A DNA stretch of 64,000 bases, from contig JAHBXZ010000004.1 in assembly GCA_019636215.1 (NCBI GenBank), forward strand, positions 124,001-188,000. The letters are read 5' to 3'. Under the pieces are notes generated by a model. That model was not told the origin of the DNA. It saw only the letters and a list, made by a program, of their open reading frames with translations, and ran no database searches. Source of the DNA: Planctomycetota bacterium (GTDB lineage: Bacteria > Planctomycetota > UBA8742 > UBA2392). Shown piece after piece: positions 52,938-62,269 of this stretch (position 1 is the first letter of the stretch; each line of letters opens with the position of its first letter). The translations under genes and the position numbers were made by a program.

Positions 52938-55900
52938 ATGCCTACTGTCCGCCGAAGCATGGTTGCCGCAGTCCTGGCCGTGGCCAGCGGACGGGTTTCG
53001 CCCGAACAGGCTGAAGAGATTCTTGCCATCCAGCCGGATGACGCCACCGCCGTGCAGTCCCTGCGCAAAGTCGCGGGCGCGGACGAGTTCTCCGATGGCG
53101 ACACGGTGTTTGCCCGCGTGGAACAGATCGCCAGCCGCCTGGAGCACGGCCGCCAGGACCTGGATGACCTGGATGTAGAGCCGCCGGTCCGGCAGACGCT
53201 GATCAGCATTGCGGCGGTGCCCGTCGACAAGCTGGCCCGCGAGACGCTTCTTTCCGTGGCGCCGCGTCGCCGTGGCACCCCCCGCCAGGCCCCGTCCGAA
53301 CAGCCAACCCAGCCCGGCCGCGGGGTACACACCGGCCGGCCCAGCACCCGGGTGATGGACCTGATGCAGGATTCCCGCGCGCGCTATTCCGTGCAGCGCG
53401 AACACGCCCGTGGCGGCATGGGGCGCATCCTGCTGGCCCGCGACAACGTGGTAGGCCGCGAAGTTGCGTTGAAGGAACTGCTGCCGCAGAAGGACGGGTC
53501 GCGGCCCTCCGAGACCGAGGGCTCGCGCGGCATCACCGAACGTTTTCTTCGCGAGGCCAAGATCACCGGCCAGCTGGAGCACCCCAACATTGTGCCGGTG
53601 TACGAGATCGGCAAGCACGAGGACGAAAGCCTTTACTACACCATGAAGTTCGTGCGCGGCGAAACGCTGGCGCGCAAGCTGGCGCGCATCGCCCGCGACC
53701 CTGCACTGGACCGCAAGCAGAAACTGAGTGAGCGCCTGAAGCTGCTGCAGGCGTTCATTGATGTGTGCAACGCCGTGGCCTACGCCCACAGCCGCAGCGT
53801 GATCCACCGCGACCTGAAGCCCGACAACGTCATGGTAGGGGAGTACGGCGAAACGGTGGTGCTGGACTGGGGACTGGCGCGGGTGAAAGGCCAGGAAGAC
53901 ACCGCGGCCAAGGAACTGATGGCCAGCACCAAGCACATGAGCAAGAGCCTGGTGTCGGCCGACACCGGCAGCCTGACGCAAAGCGGTTCGGTTGTCGGCA
54001 CGCCGGCCTACATGCCGCCGGAACAGGCCCGGGGTGACCTCGACAGCGTGGACGAACAAAGCGACGTCTATGCCCTGGGCGCGGTGCTGTATGAACTACT
54101 GACCGGGCGCCCGCCCTTTGACGGCCCGGTGCCGGGGCTGATCATCCAGCAGGTGCTGCACGGCGTGCCCCTGCGCGTGGGCGCCGTGGTGCCCGAAGTC
54201 CCGCCCGAGCTTGAGGCGCTGGTTTCGCGCGCCATGGCCCGCGAAAAATCCGACCGCATGCGCAGCGCGCGCGAACTGGCCGCCGAAGTCGTGGCCTTTC
54301 GCGACGGCAGGACCCTGAGCGTCTACCAGTATTCGGCGCGGCAGCTTGTGGCCCGCTGGGTGTCGCGCCACAAGCGCGCGGTGCTGCTGGGCATGCTGGC
54401 GGCTTACGTGGTGATTGCCGCAGCGGTGTTCCATTACGTTGAACTGCGGGCCGAAAAGCGCGCCGTCGAAGACCAGAAGCAGCAGGCCGAACAGGCCCGC
54501 GCCAACGCGGAACTTGAGCGCGAGAACGCCCAGCGCGAGAAAGCCCGCGCCCAGGAGGCCCAGGACCTGGCTGAAAAAGAAGAACGCGCCGCCACCGAGG
54601 CGCGGCGCCGGGCAGAGCAGGCCACCGAAAACGCGCTTGAGGAATCCCGCCAGAAAGAAGTCGCCCTGCAGGGCTGGGACCAGACATTGGCCGACGCCTA
54701 CGCCATGCGCGTGCGACTGGCCATGGAAGAACGCGACTACAACTCGGCCCTGGTGTTTGCCGCTGCGGCACTTGCCAGCGCCGAACAGGCCGAGGCCCGC
54801 GGCGCGCTGGTTTCCCTGCCGCAGGTGTTCCCGCTGGTGCGCGAATTGCGGCCGGAACAGGACGCCATTCAGCAGCTGTATGAATTCTTCGGCCTGGGTT
54901 TCAGCCCCGACGGCACACTGCTGGCCACCGGCATGCCCGACGGGCAGTGCTATGTCTGGAACATCCTGACCGGCTCAACCGTGGCCAGGCTGGGCCAGCC
55001 CGGCGCGGCCTGCTATTGCGCCGCCTTTCACCCCGGCGGCGAGCTGCTGTTCACCACCCACGGCGACGGCACGGTGCGCGTGTACCAGGTGGATGCCGCG
55101 ACGCGCAGCATTGACCCCGTGCCCCGCACATTCAAGTGCGGGGGCCGTGTGAACACACTTTCGTTTCGCGGCGACGGCCGGGTGATGGCACTGGGTTCTT
55201 CCAGCGCGATTGAGCTGTGGGAACTCGCCACCTTGACGCGCATCGGCACGATGTCCGAGCCCGACCACGTGCCGATGTTTGTGGCCTTTTCGCCCGATGG
55301 CCGCCACGTGGTCAGCACCTGCCTGGACCAGCGTCCCGACCAGCAGGCGGTGCGCGTATGGGATGCCGTGAACCTGAAGCTGAAGACCCGTCTGGACGGC
55401 CACACCATGAGCGCGGGCTTCACGGCGTTTTCGCCCGACGGCAGGACGATCGCCACGGGCAGCCTGGACAGCACCATCCGGCTGTGGGACCTGGAATCGG
55501 AAACGGCGCGCGTTGTCATCAGCAATCACCGCAGCTTTGTGCTGGGTGTGGCCTTTTCGCCCGACAGCCGCACGCTTGCCAGTTGTGGCGCCGACAGCAC
55601 CGTGCGCCTGTGGGATGCCCGGACCGGCGAACCCGTGACTGTCCTTTCCGGGTTTGAGGGCTGGGTGCAAAGCGTGGCCTTTTCGCCCGACGGCCATTCG
55701 GTGGCCGCGCGCAACACCCAGGGCCATGTGCGCATCTGGCGGCTTTCCGACCGCGACCGCCGCGCGTTCACCGACCACAAGGCCGACGTGTTTGACGCCC
55801 GCTACTCGCGCGACGGCCAGTGGCTGGTCAGCGCAAGCTGGGACGGCACGATCCGCATGCGCGACACCGCAACCGGTGAGACCGTTCGGGTGTTCCGCGG

Positions 55901-57341
55901 CCACACCAGCCCGGTCTGGAGCGCCGACATCACGCCGGACAACCGCACGCTGATCAGCGCCGGTGCCGACGGCACGCGCGTGTGGGATGTCGAGACGCAG
56001 GTCGAGCGCGCAAGAATCAAGCCTGGTGAACTCACCGTGGATGTGCGGGTCAGCCCCGACGGCGCACGCTTTGCCCTCAGCATATGGAAGCGGGTCTACA
56101 TCTATGACAGTGCGACGCTGGCCGAACTTGCGCTGTGCCAGTACCACGACGAAGTCACCACCGAAACCTGCTGGTCGCCCGACGGCACCACCATCGCCAG
56201 TTCCAGCCTGGACGGCACCGTACGCCTGTGGAACTCTGCCGATGGCAAGCCCGTCCGCACCCTGGCCCGCGGGCTGGGCCGCGTGCCCACGGTGGCGTTT
56301 CACCCCGAAGGCAAGTGGGTTGCCACCGGTGGCGAGGATCGCGTGGTGCGCCTGCTGGATGTTGCGACCGGCGCATCCGTGCGCACCTTTGAGGGCCACG
56401 ATGACGCGATTTTCAATGTGCGGTTTTCGCCCGACGGGCAGATGCTGTTCACCAGCAGCGGCGACCGCAGCATCCGCATCTGGCGCGTGGCCGACGCCAG
56501 CACGCTGGCGGTGCTCAAATCCCACCGTGAAACGGTCACGCGCCTGGCCGTGCACCCCAAGGGCCTGACGCTGGCCAGCGGCAGCCAGGATGACACCCTG
56601 CGCATCTGGCCGCTGTGGGTGCTGACCATGCCGCGCGAATCCGCGCGCGACTGGGCCCAGCTGCAGACCGGGCTTGTTGTGCCGCACAAGTCGTTCGTCG
56701 TGCGCCGCATGAACGACTGGCCCCAGGGCCTGGCCGACGAATTCGGCAGCCACGACCTGCGCCGCGATCACGTGCGTACGCTGGGGCGCTTTGCCACGCT
56801 GGTCCAGGCGCAGTTTGAGGGCTACCGTTGCCAAGAGTTGACCGGAGCCGACGGCACGCGCACCCGCCGCTATTTCGCGCCGCGCCAGGTTAACCCTGAC
56901 GGCACGCTGGTCGGCCCTGCGCAGGGCAAAGTGAACTACGGCGCCTGGTGGGAAGACCGCAACGAGGCGCTGCTCAAGCCACTGTGGCAGCGCGCACCGG
57001 TGGTCACCGAGATCCTGGCTGAGGGCCAGGCCGGCGAACTCGGCCTGCTTGCCGGCGACCTGCTGCTGGCCGTCGACGGCAGGCAGGTCAAAGACCGCGA
57101 GGCCCTGCGCGAAAGGCTGGAGGAACTCAAGGACCGGCCGGAAGTCACCCTGACTGTCGTGCGCCTGCGCCGCAATGAAAAGGGCGAACCCCAGTCCCTG
57201 CAGGACGACCAGGGCAACCTGCGCATAGATGCGCGTGGCCTGTCTTCGTGGGATGGCCGCCAGTTTGAAGTTCAGCTCAAGCCCGGGAGGCTTGGCATGC
57301 GCATCGGCGATGCCGCCATGCCCGCCCGCCCCAGCCGCTGA
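52938..57341 (+). CDS. Ser/Thr protein kinase with WD40 propellers and PDZ-like end
   Basis: A 1467-residue protein. A helical N-terminal region with Pro-rich linker (1-145) leads to a Hanks kinase (about 150-430): RGGMGRILLARDN, Lys179 in VALKEL, HRDLKPDN (290-297) and an activation segment LDWGLAR with DWG (310-312) replacing DFG, then GTPAYMPPEQA. A membrane helix (about 474-495) and coiled coil (500-590) follow. Fourteen WD40 repeats of the SPDG...VRLWD type (about 640-1230) make two seven-bladed propellers. The end has a PDZ-like module (AGELGLLAGDLLLAVDGRQV). Domain order is typical for Planctomycetota. It could phosphorylate targets read by FHA proteins. Confidence 0.95.
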   Translation: MPTVRRSMVAAVLAVASGRVSPEQAEEILAIQPDDATAVQSLRKVAGADEFSDGDTVFARVEQIASRLEHGRQDLDDLDVEPPVRQTLISIAAVPVDKLARETLLSVAPRRRGTPRQAPSEQPTQPGRGVHTGRPSTRVMDLMQDSRARYSVQREHARGGMGRILLARDNVVGREVALKELLPQKDGSRPSETEGSRGITERFLREAKITGQLEHPNIVPVYEIGKHEDESLYYTMKFVRGETLARKLARIARDPALDRKQKLSERLKLLQAFIDVCNAVAYAHSRSVIHRDLKPDNVMVGEYGETVVLDWGLARVKGQEDTAAKELMASTKHMSKSLVSADTGSLTQSGSVVGTPAYMPPEQARGDLDSVDEQSDVYALGAVLYELLTGRPPFDGPVPGLIIQQVLHGVPLRVGAVVPEVPPELEALVSRAMAREKSDRMRSARELAAEVVAFRDGRTLSVYQYSARQLVARWVSRHKRAVLLGMLAAYVVIAAAVFHYVELRAEKRAVEDQKQQAEQARANAELERENAQREKARAQEAQDLAEKEERAATEARRRAEQATENALEESRQKEVALQGWDQTLADAYAMRVRLAMEERDYNSALVFAAAALASAEQAEARGALVSLPQVFPLVRELRPEQDAIQQLYEFFGLGFSPDGTLLATGMPDGQCYVWNILTGSTVARLGQPGAACYCAAFHPGGELLFTTHGDGTVRVYQVDAATRSIDPVPRTFKCGGRVNTLSFRGDGRVMALGSSSAIELWELATLTRIGTMSEPDHVPMFVAFSPDGRHVVSTCLDQRPDQQAVRVWDAVNLKLKTRLDGHTMSAGFTAFSPDGRTIATGSLDSTIRLWDLESETARVVISNHRSFVLGVAFSPDSRTLASCGADSTVRLWDARTGEPVTVLSGFEGWVQSVAFSPDGHSVAARNTQGHVRIWRLSDRDRRAFTDHKADVFDARYSRDGQWLVSASWDGTIRMRDTATGETVRVFRGHTSPVWSADITPDNRTLISAGADGTRVWDVETQVERARIKPGELTVDVRVSPDGARFALSIWKRVYIYDSATLAELALCQYHDEVTTETCWSPDGTTIASSSLDGTVRLWNSADGKPVRTLARGLGRVPTVAFHPEGKWVATGGEDRVVRLLDVATGASVRTFEGHDDAIFNVRFSPDGQMLFTSSGDRSIRIWRVADASTLAVLKSHRETVTRLAVHPKGLTLASGSQDDTLRIWPLWVLTMPRESARDWAQLQTGLVVPHKSFVVRRMNDWPQGLADEFGSHDLRRDHVRTLGRFATLVQAQFEGYRCQELTGADGTRTRRYFAPRQVNPDGTLVGPAQGKVNYGAWWEDRNEALLKPLWQRAPVVTEILAEGQAGELGLLAGDLLLAVDGRQVKDREALRERLEELKDRPEVTLTVVRLRRNEKGEPQSLQDDQGNLRIDARGLSSWDGRQFEVQLKPGRLGMRIGDAAMPARPSR

Positions 57342-59132
57342 TCAATGGTTGGTGGCGAACTCGGTGGTGCTGATCAGCGCAAAAAAGATGTCTTCGTAGG
57401 CCTCGTTGGCGTTGGCCGCGGTGTCCACGACCTTGCGTGCCGCCAGGTACTCGGCCTCGCGCGGCTTGCGCGAAAGCACGGCCAGAAACAGCGCGCTGAT
57501 GCGCGCGGGCACATCAGCGTTATCGCGCATCACCGCGTACACCAGCGAGCCGTTCAAGGACCCGCCCAGCCGCCGCGTGACATCGCCATTGAGAACCAGC
57601 AAAGCCTGGTCGATGCTGCCGGTAAGCCCTTCGGTGTGCATGCGTTCGTCGTCGCTGGAAAGCTGCGCAAATCGCGCCGCCAGGCCGCGCCGCACCAGCC
57701 AGGCTGTGCCCATGGCCTCCAGCCTTTCCTCGTAGCGCCTCAGGACTTCAAGGTTGAACTTCGGCGCGTTCTCGGGCGGCGTGCCCTGCTTCTTCTGCTG
57801 TTCGAGGATCGTCGCGTACTGGCGCAGCTTGTGGTAGGCGCTCTGGTTCTCGCGGGCAAACGACTTCAGAAAGCTGTCGCCTTCCATCATGTTGAACAGC
57901 GCGGCGAAAAACTGCTCGGGTGTCAGCGGCCTGGATGGCGAGGCCGCGAAGTGCCACGCCAGCGCCGATTTGTCGGCCCCCTTGCCCGAAAGCTGCCAGG
58001 TGCGGCTGTTCAGGATCGCCCGGTACAGGCGCTTCACGCCAAAGCCTGACTGGGCCCAATCGGCGGCCAGTGCGTCCAGCAGCGCCGGGTGCGTGGGGGT
58101 GTTCAGGCTGTTGAAGTCGTCCGGCGGGTGCACAATCCCGCGCCCGAACAGGAACGACCAGAACCGGTTCACCTGGTAGCGCATGGCGCTGCTGTTGCGC
58201 GGGCTGGTCAGCCAGTCGGCCATGATCTTGCGCCAGGTTGCCCCGCTGCGCGACTTGACGGCCGTGTCGCCGATCAACTGGGGCTTGTCATAGGTCAGCA
58301 GGTCCTGGACGCGGTTGATGTTCTCGATTTCCAGGCCGGGAGACTTCAGGTAGGCCTCCAGCACCGGCCGCGGCAGCAGGTCGCGCGTGACCAGCGCCGG
58401 GTCCACGGGCTGGGAATAGAAGTCCGCCGTGACCTCCAGCGGGCTGAAAAACGCCGCCATGCCCCGGAACACCTGCTGGGTCCAGGCCGGTTCATAGTGA
58501 TGGTCGTGGCACTGGGCGCACTGCAACTGCATGCCCGCAAAGTTCTTGAGTGTCAGGCCGGCGGCATCGGCCACCGGCGCGGGAAAGCCCATCAGCGCGT
58601 AATAGGCGCTTGCGGGGTTGGTGCTGATCGGGCCTTCGGCGGTGACAATCGCGCTGATCGTGCGGTGGAATGGCACGTCGGCGTTGAACTGGTCCGCCAG
58701 CCATGCCGCCATCACATCGCCGGCGCTGACGCCAAGTTCGCCCAGGTCATTGCCGCGCTCACGCAGAATCGGCATCCACAGGTCGGCCAGGTGGCGGCCA
58801 AAGCGCGGGTCGGCCAGCAGGGTGTCTATCAGCCGCGCCCGCTTGTCGGGCTCGCCGCTGCGCAGGAACAACTCGGCCTCGCTGCGGGTGGGGGGCATGC
58901 CCACAGTGTCAAGATAGACCCGGCGCAGAAACTCTTCGTCGCTGCTTGGCGCCGCGGGCGTGATGCCGTCGCGCTTCCAGACGGCCTCAATCTCGGTGTC
59001 AATGCGCTGGGTCAGCGCGCCGGCGTCGGCCTTGGGCGCGGGTCTGGCGGCCTGTGCACCGGCACTGGCCAGCCAGCCGCACAACAGCGCGGCGGCAAAC
59101 GAAGCAAGGCAGATGGCGCGGGCAGGTGCCAT
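57342..59132 (-). CDS. DUF1549/DUF1553 secreted protein
   Basis: A 596-residue protein with a signal peptide (ICLASFAAALLCGWLASAGAQAA is the hydrophobic stretch, cut here at its Ala-x-Ala end). DUF1549 starts at about residue 45: DEEFLRRVYLDTVGMPPTRSE, then RARLIDTLLADPRFGRHLAD. It contains a CAQCHDHHYEP motif (CxxCH). DUF1553 follows with RNSSAMRYQVNRFWSFLFGRG and LVLNGDVTRRL. The family is a hallmark of Planctomycetota and is usually next to DUF1501 genes, absent here. Its stop is 1 bp from that of the kinase gene. Confidence 0.93.
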   Translation of the reverse strand: MAPARAICLASFAAALLCGWLASAGAQAARPAPKADAGALTQRIDTEIEAVWKRDGITPAAPSSDEEFLRRVYLDTVGMPPTRSEAELFLRSGEPDKRARLIDTLLADPRFGRHLADLWMPILRERGNDLGELGVSAGDVMAAWLADQFNADVPFHRTISAIVTAEGPISTNPASAYYALMGFPAPVADAAGLTLKNFAGMQLQCAQCHDHHYEPAWTQQVFRGMAAFFSPLEVTADFYSQPVDPALVTRDLLPRPVLEAYLKSPGLEIENINRVQDLLTYDKPQLIGDTAVKSRSGATWRKIMADWLTSPRNSSAMRYQVNRFWSFLFGRGIVHPPDDFNSLNTPTHPALLDALAADWAQSGFGVKRLYRAILNSRTWQLSGKGADKSALAWHFAASPSRPLTPEQFFAALFNMMEGDSFLKSFARENQSAYHKLRQYATILEQQKKQGTPPENAPKFNLEVLRRYEERLEAMGTAWLVRRGLAARFAQLSSDDERMHTEGLTGSIDQALLVLNGDVTRRLGGSLNGSLVYAVMRDNADVPARISALFLAVLSRKPREAEYLAARKVVDTAANANEAYEDIFFALISTTEFATNH

Positions 59133-59195
59133 GGCAGGCTCGCATATTATCGGATCAGCCTGTCATTGCGAAAAACAACCGGCGGCTTTCGCCCG

Positions 59196-60455
59196 TTACC
59201 AGGGTCGGGCCTTCAGGTTGAAACTGAACTCAAGTTCCTTGCCCGCGCGCAGGGCTTTGACTTTGACGGTGTCGCCGGCCTTGCGGTTCAGGCGGATCCA
59301 CAGCACCGGGTTGTCGGTGTAGTCGCATTTGGTTACGCCGTCGACGGAAAGCACGATGTCGCCGACCTGCAGGCCCGCGGCCTGTGCGTTGGTCTTGACC
59401 CAGAATTTGGTGACCTCGGACGCGAATTCGTCGGCCTTGATGCCAAGTTTTCTCTTGGCGGCGTCATCCAGCGGCTTGCCCCAGAACTCAGGAAAGGGTT
59501 CCAGTGCGTGGGTGCTGCTGCGGCGCTCGATTTTGGAAACGCGCCAAAGGTCAGGCAGCTTGATGCTGACGGTTTCTTCGGCATCGCCGCGCCTGAGGGT
59601 CAGTTCCAGCAGCTTGGCGTCGTGCGGCACCAGGTGCAGGCGTTGCTGCAGGTCGCCGTAGGTCAGCACGGTTTTGCCCGCCAGCCTGGTGATTTCATCT
59701 TTGGCCTTCAGCCCGGCGTCTTTGGCCGCCTTTTCGACCTTTTTGATCACCGTGCCCTTTTCGGCGTCCAGCGTGATGCCCAGGGCCGCAACCTCGGGGT
59801 AGACCCACAGGTCCACCTGTTTGTCCAGCTTGCCCGCGCCCTGTGCCAGCTTGGTTTTGGCCGAACCGATGTTGTGGCAGTGCACGCACTTGTTCTTGTC
59901 GATGATGTCGCGCTTGATGTCGGGGTAATCGGCCGGCGTCTTTGCCGGGGCGCGGGGCTCTTTCTCGAACTTCTCGTCCTTGGCCAGCTTGAACTGCTGC
60001 AGCCCGCGCTCAAGGGCCAGTTGCAGTGACTTGTCATTGAAGTAGGTTTCCGCCGAGGCATCGTCGCGACCGCCGTACCGCAGCAGGATCTGCTCGTCGG
60101 CGTTGATCACAAACGTGTACAGGGTGCTGTCGGGGTCAAAGTCGTAGTGGCCCACATCCATCCCGCGCAGGTCTGTCACCCGGGCCAGTACGTACTGCTT
60201 GTAAAGCTTGCTGATGGCGGCGTTCTTGGGATCCACCAGACTGGCGTAGAACGCGCGGCAAGGCACTCATGGCACGCAGCGGAACACCAGAAAGATCGGC
60301 TTGTCCTGTTCGCGGGCTGTCTGCAGTGCGGCCTTGAAGTCGTCCTGCCACACCGGCGCTTCGGCCAGTGCCGGCCGGGGATCCTGCAAACCCAGCAGGG
60401 CGGCCGTGGCGCAGAATGTCAGCAGCAATGCAGGCAGAATCTGTCGGGCGAACAT
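59196..60455 (-). CDS. Probable selenoprotein: thioredoxin-like / CxxCH / PDZ secreted protein
   Basis: Read through one in-frame TGA (60269-60267), this is a 419-residue protein. A signal peptide (about 1-30) is followed by a thioredoxin-like strand PIFLVFRCVP, the UGA at codon 63, then VPCRAFYASLVD. The site is Cys60-x-x-Sec63-x-x-Cys66. Further on come CVHCH (190-194), a heme-c-type motif, and two PDZ-like regions (about 225-290 and 330-395, KTNAQAAGLQVGDIVLSVDG). ATG 60455 has GGAG 5 nt upstream. The part after TGA starts with a GTG lacking any ribosome site and would be a headless thioredoxin fold. Alternatives are a recent nonsense mutation or a sequencing error (TGC or TGT to TGA). Confidence 0.7.
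60234..60246 (-). promoter_or_regulatory. Candidate bacterial SECIS hairpin
   Basis: On the coding (minus) strand CGCCA-GTC-TGGTG forms a 5-bp stem (one G-U) with a 3-nt loop whose first base is G. The loop G is 25 nt after the UGA, inside the roughly 16-37 nt window known for bacterial SECIS elements. A short stem alone is weak evidence. Confidence 0.45.
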
Positions 60456-60576
60456 GGTGGCTCCGGGCGTGGTTCCCTGTGTACTGAGAATGCCCCGGCC
60501 GCGCATCCGGGGTCAGCAAACCCGTCGGCCTTGATGCTGCCGCCAGGTGCCGTTGCCTGTTATCGTTGCGCCTTGC

Positions 60577-62238
60577 ATGAAACTTTCCCTCAAGCCCCAG
60601 CACCTGAAACGCTATCGCCAGATCGCGTCGATACTGCTGCGCTATGGGCTGTCTGAAGTCGCCCGCAGCAGCGGGCTTGAGGACCTGCTGGGTGACGACA
60701 TCAGCCGCCTGACCCAGCGCGCCCACCCCAAGCCCGCCGAGCTTGCCGCCGAACTTGAGGAAATGGGGCCCACTTTCGTGAAGCTGGGCCAGGTGCTTTC
60801 CACGCGCGGCGACCTTGTACCCGCCGAATACATCGCTGCCCTGCAGACATTGCAGGATCGCGTCGGGCCGGTTCCCTATGCGGAAGTGGAGCAGGTCATC
60901 CTGGAAGAGTTCGGCCTTGGCGTGCCCCACGTGTTCAACACCTTTGAGCCTGTTCCGCTGGCGGCGGCCTCGCTGGGCCAGGTGCATGTGGCGGGCCTTG
61001 CCGACGGCCGCAAAGTGGCCGTGAAGGTGCAGCGGCCCGGCATCCGCGCCAGGCTTGCGGAAGACCTGGACGTGCTGGAGGAACTGGCATCGGTGCTGGA
61101 GGGCGTGACCGAGTTTGCCGTGCGCTATCGCTTCAAGTCGATTGTGGCGGACTTCCGCCGCACCCTGATGCGCGAGCTGGACTACCGCACCGAGGCCGAA
61201 AACCTGCGCATGCTGGGCGCCAACCTTGCGGGCTTTTCGTCCATCGTTGTCCCGCAGCCGGTGGATGAACTGACCACCTCGCGCGTGCTGACGATGCAGC
61301 TGGTGACCGGCAAAAAAGTCACCGACATCACGACCGAAGACCGGGCCGGGTTTGACGGCATCAGGCTGGCCAACGAGTTGCAGAAGGCCTACATGAAGCA
61401 GGTGTGCATCGACGGGTTTTTCCACGCCGACCCGCACCCCGGAAACGTGCTGCTGCTTGCCGACGGCCGGATCGGGCTGCTGGACCTTGGCATGGTCGGC
61501 AGGCTCAGCCCCGAGATGCGCGAACGCCTGCTGCGGCTGCTGGTCGCGCTGGGCGAAGGCCGGCCTGAGGCCGCGGCGGACCTTGCCGTGAAAATCGGCC
61601 ACCCCGGCACGCGCTTTGACGAGGCCAGGTTCCGCGGGCTGGTGAAGACCCAGGTAACGGCCAACGCCGGCGCGACGATGGCGCAGATCCAGTTGGGGCG
61701 CGTGATCATGGACATCGCGCGGGCCAGCGCCGATTGCGGCCTGCAGCCGCCGGCCGAACTGACCATGCTGGGCAAGACGCTGCTGAGCCTGGATGAAGTC
61801 GGCCGCGCGATTGCCCCCGGGTTTGACCCGTATGAAAGCATCCGGCGCGACGCGATTCCGCTGGTGCTGCAGATGCTGAAGCAGGGTGCCAGTGTCACCA
61901 ACGTTCTGGGGCGCATCCTGGAAGTCAACGAGTTCGGGCGCGAACTGCCGGCGCGCGTGAACAAGATCCTGGATCGCGTGGCCGACAACCGGCTGGAAGT
62001 GCGGGTGCGCAGCTTTGACGAACAGGAACTGATCCAGGGCCTGCAGAAGGTTGCCAACCGCATTACACAGGGCCTGCTGATTGCCGCCCTGGTGGTCGGC
62101 GCGGCGCTGATCATGAACGTCAAGACCAGCTTCACCATTGCCGGCTACCCGGGGCTTGCGGTGCTGCTGTTCCTGCTGGCTGTGGCCGGCGCGCTGGTGC
62201 TGGTGTGGGACATCCTGCGTCACGACCGGAAACGCTGA
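60577..62238 (+). CDS. ABC1/UbiB-family atypical kinase
   Basis: A 553-residue protein of the ABC1/ADCK/UbiB family. It has the family KxGQ helix as FVKLGQVLSTRGDLVP, the Ala-rich nucleotide loop PLAAASLGQVH, lysine in VAVKVQRPG, ELDYRTEAENL, catalytic FFHADPHPGNVLL and metal-binding LLDLGMVGRL. Two C-terminal membrane helices end the protein (TQGLLIAALVVGAALIM; LAVLLFLLAVAGALVLVW). UbiB members support ubiquinone or other isoprenoid lipid metabolism. ATG 60577 is the family start. The next gene follows after 31 bp. Confidence 0.92.
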   Translation: MKLSLKPQHLKRYRQIASILLRYGLSEVARSSGLEDLLGDDISRLTQRAHPKPAELAAELEEMGPTFVKLGQVLSTRGDLVPAEYIAALQTLQDRVGPVPYAEVEQVILEEFGLGVPHVFNTFEPVPLAAASLGQVHVAGLADGRKVAVKVQRPGIRARLAEDLDVLEELASVLEGVTEFAVRYRFKSIVADFRRTLMRELDYRTEAENLRMLGANLAGFSSIVVPQPVDELTTSRVLTMQLVTGKKVTDITTEDRAGFDGIRLANELQKAYMKQVCIDGFFHADPHPGNVLLLADGRIGLLDLGMVGRLSPEMRERLLRLLVALGEGRPEAAADLAVKIGHPGTRFDEARFRGLVKTQVTANAGATMAQIQLGRVIMDIARASADCGLQPPAELTMLGKTLLSLDEVGRAIAPGFDPYESIRRDAIPLVLQMLKQGASVTNVLGRILEVNEFGRELPARVNKILDRVADNRLEVRVRSFDEQELIQGLQKVANRITQGLLIAALVVGAALIMNVKTSFTIAGYPGLAVLLFLLAVAGALVLVWDILRHDRKR

Positions 62239-62269
62239 CAGATTCGGCCTTGCCACGGAACACACCTGC

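Noticed and set aside
54975..56834. 619-codon minus-strand frame
   Set aside because: Mirror of the WD40 repeats of the kinase gene; its repeats are the complement of the real ones.
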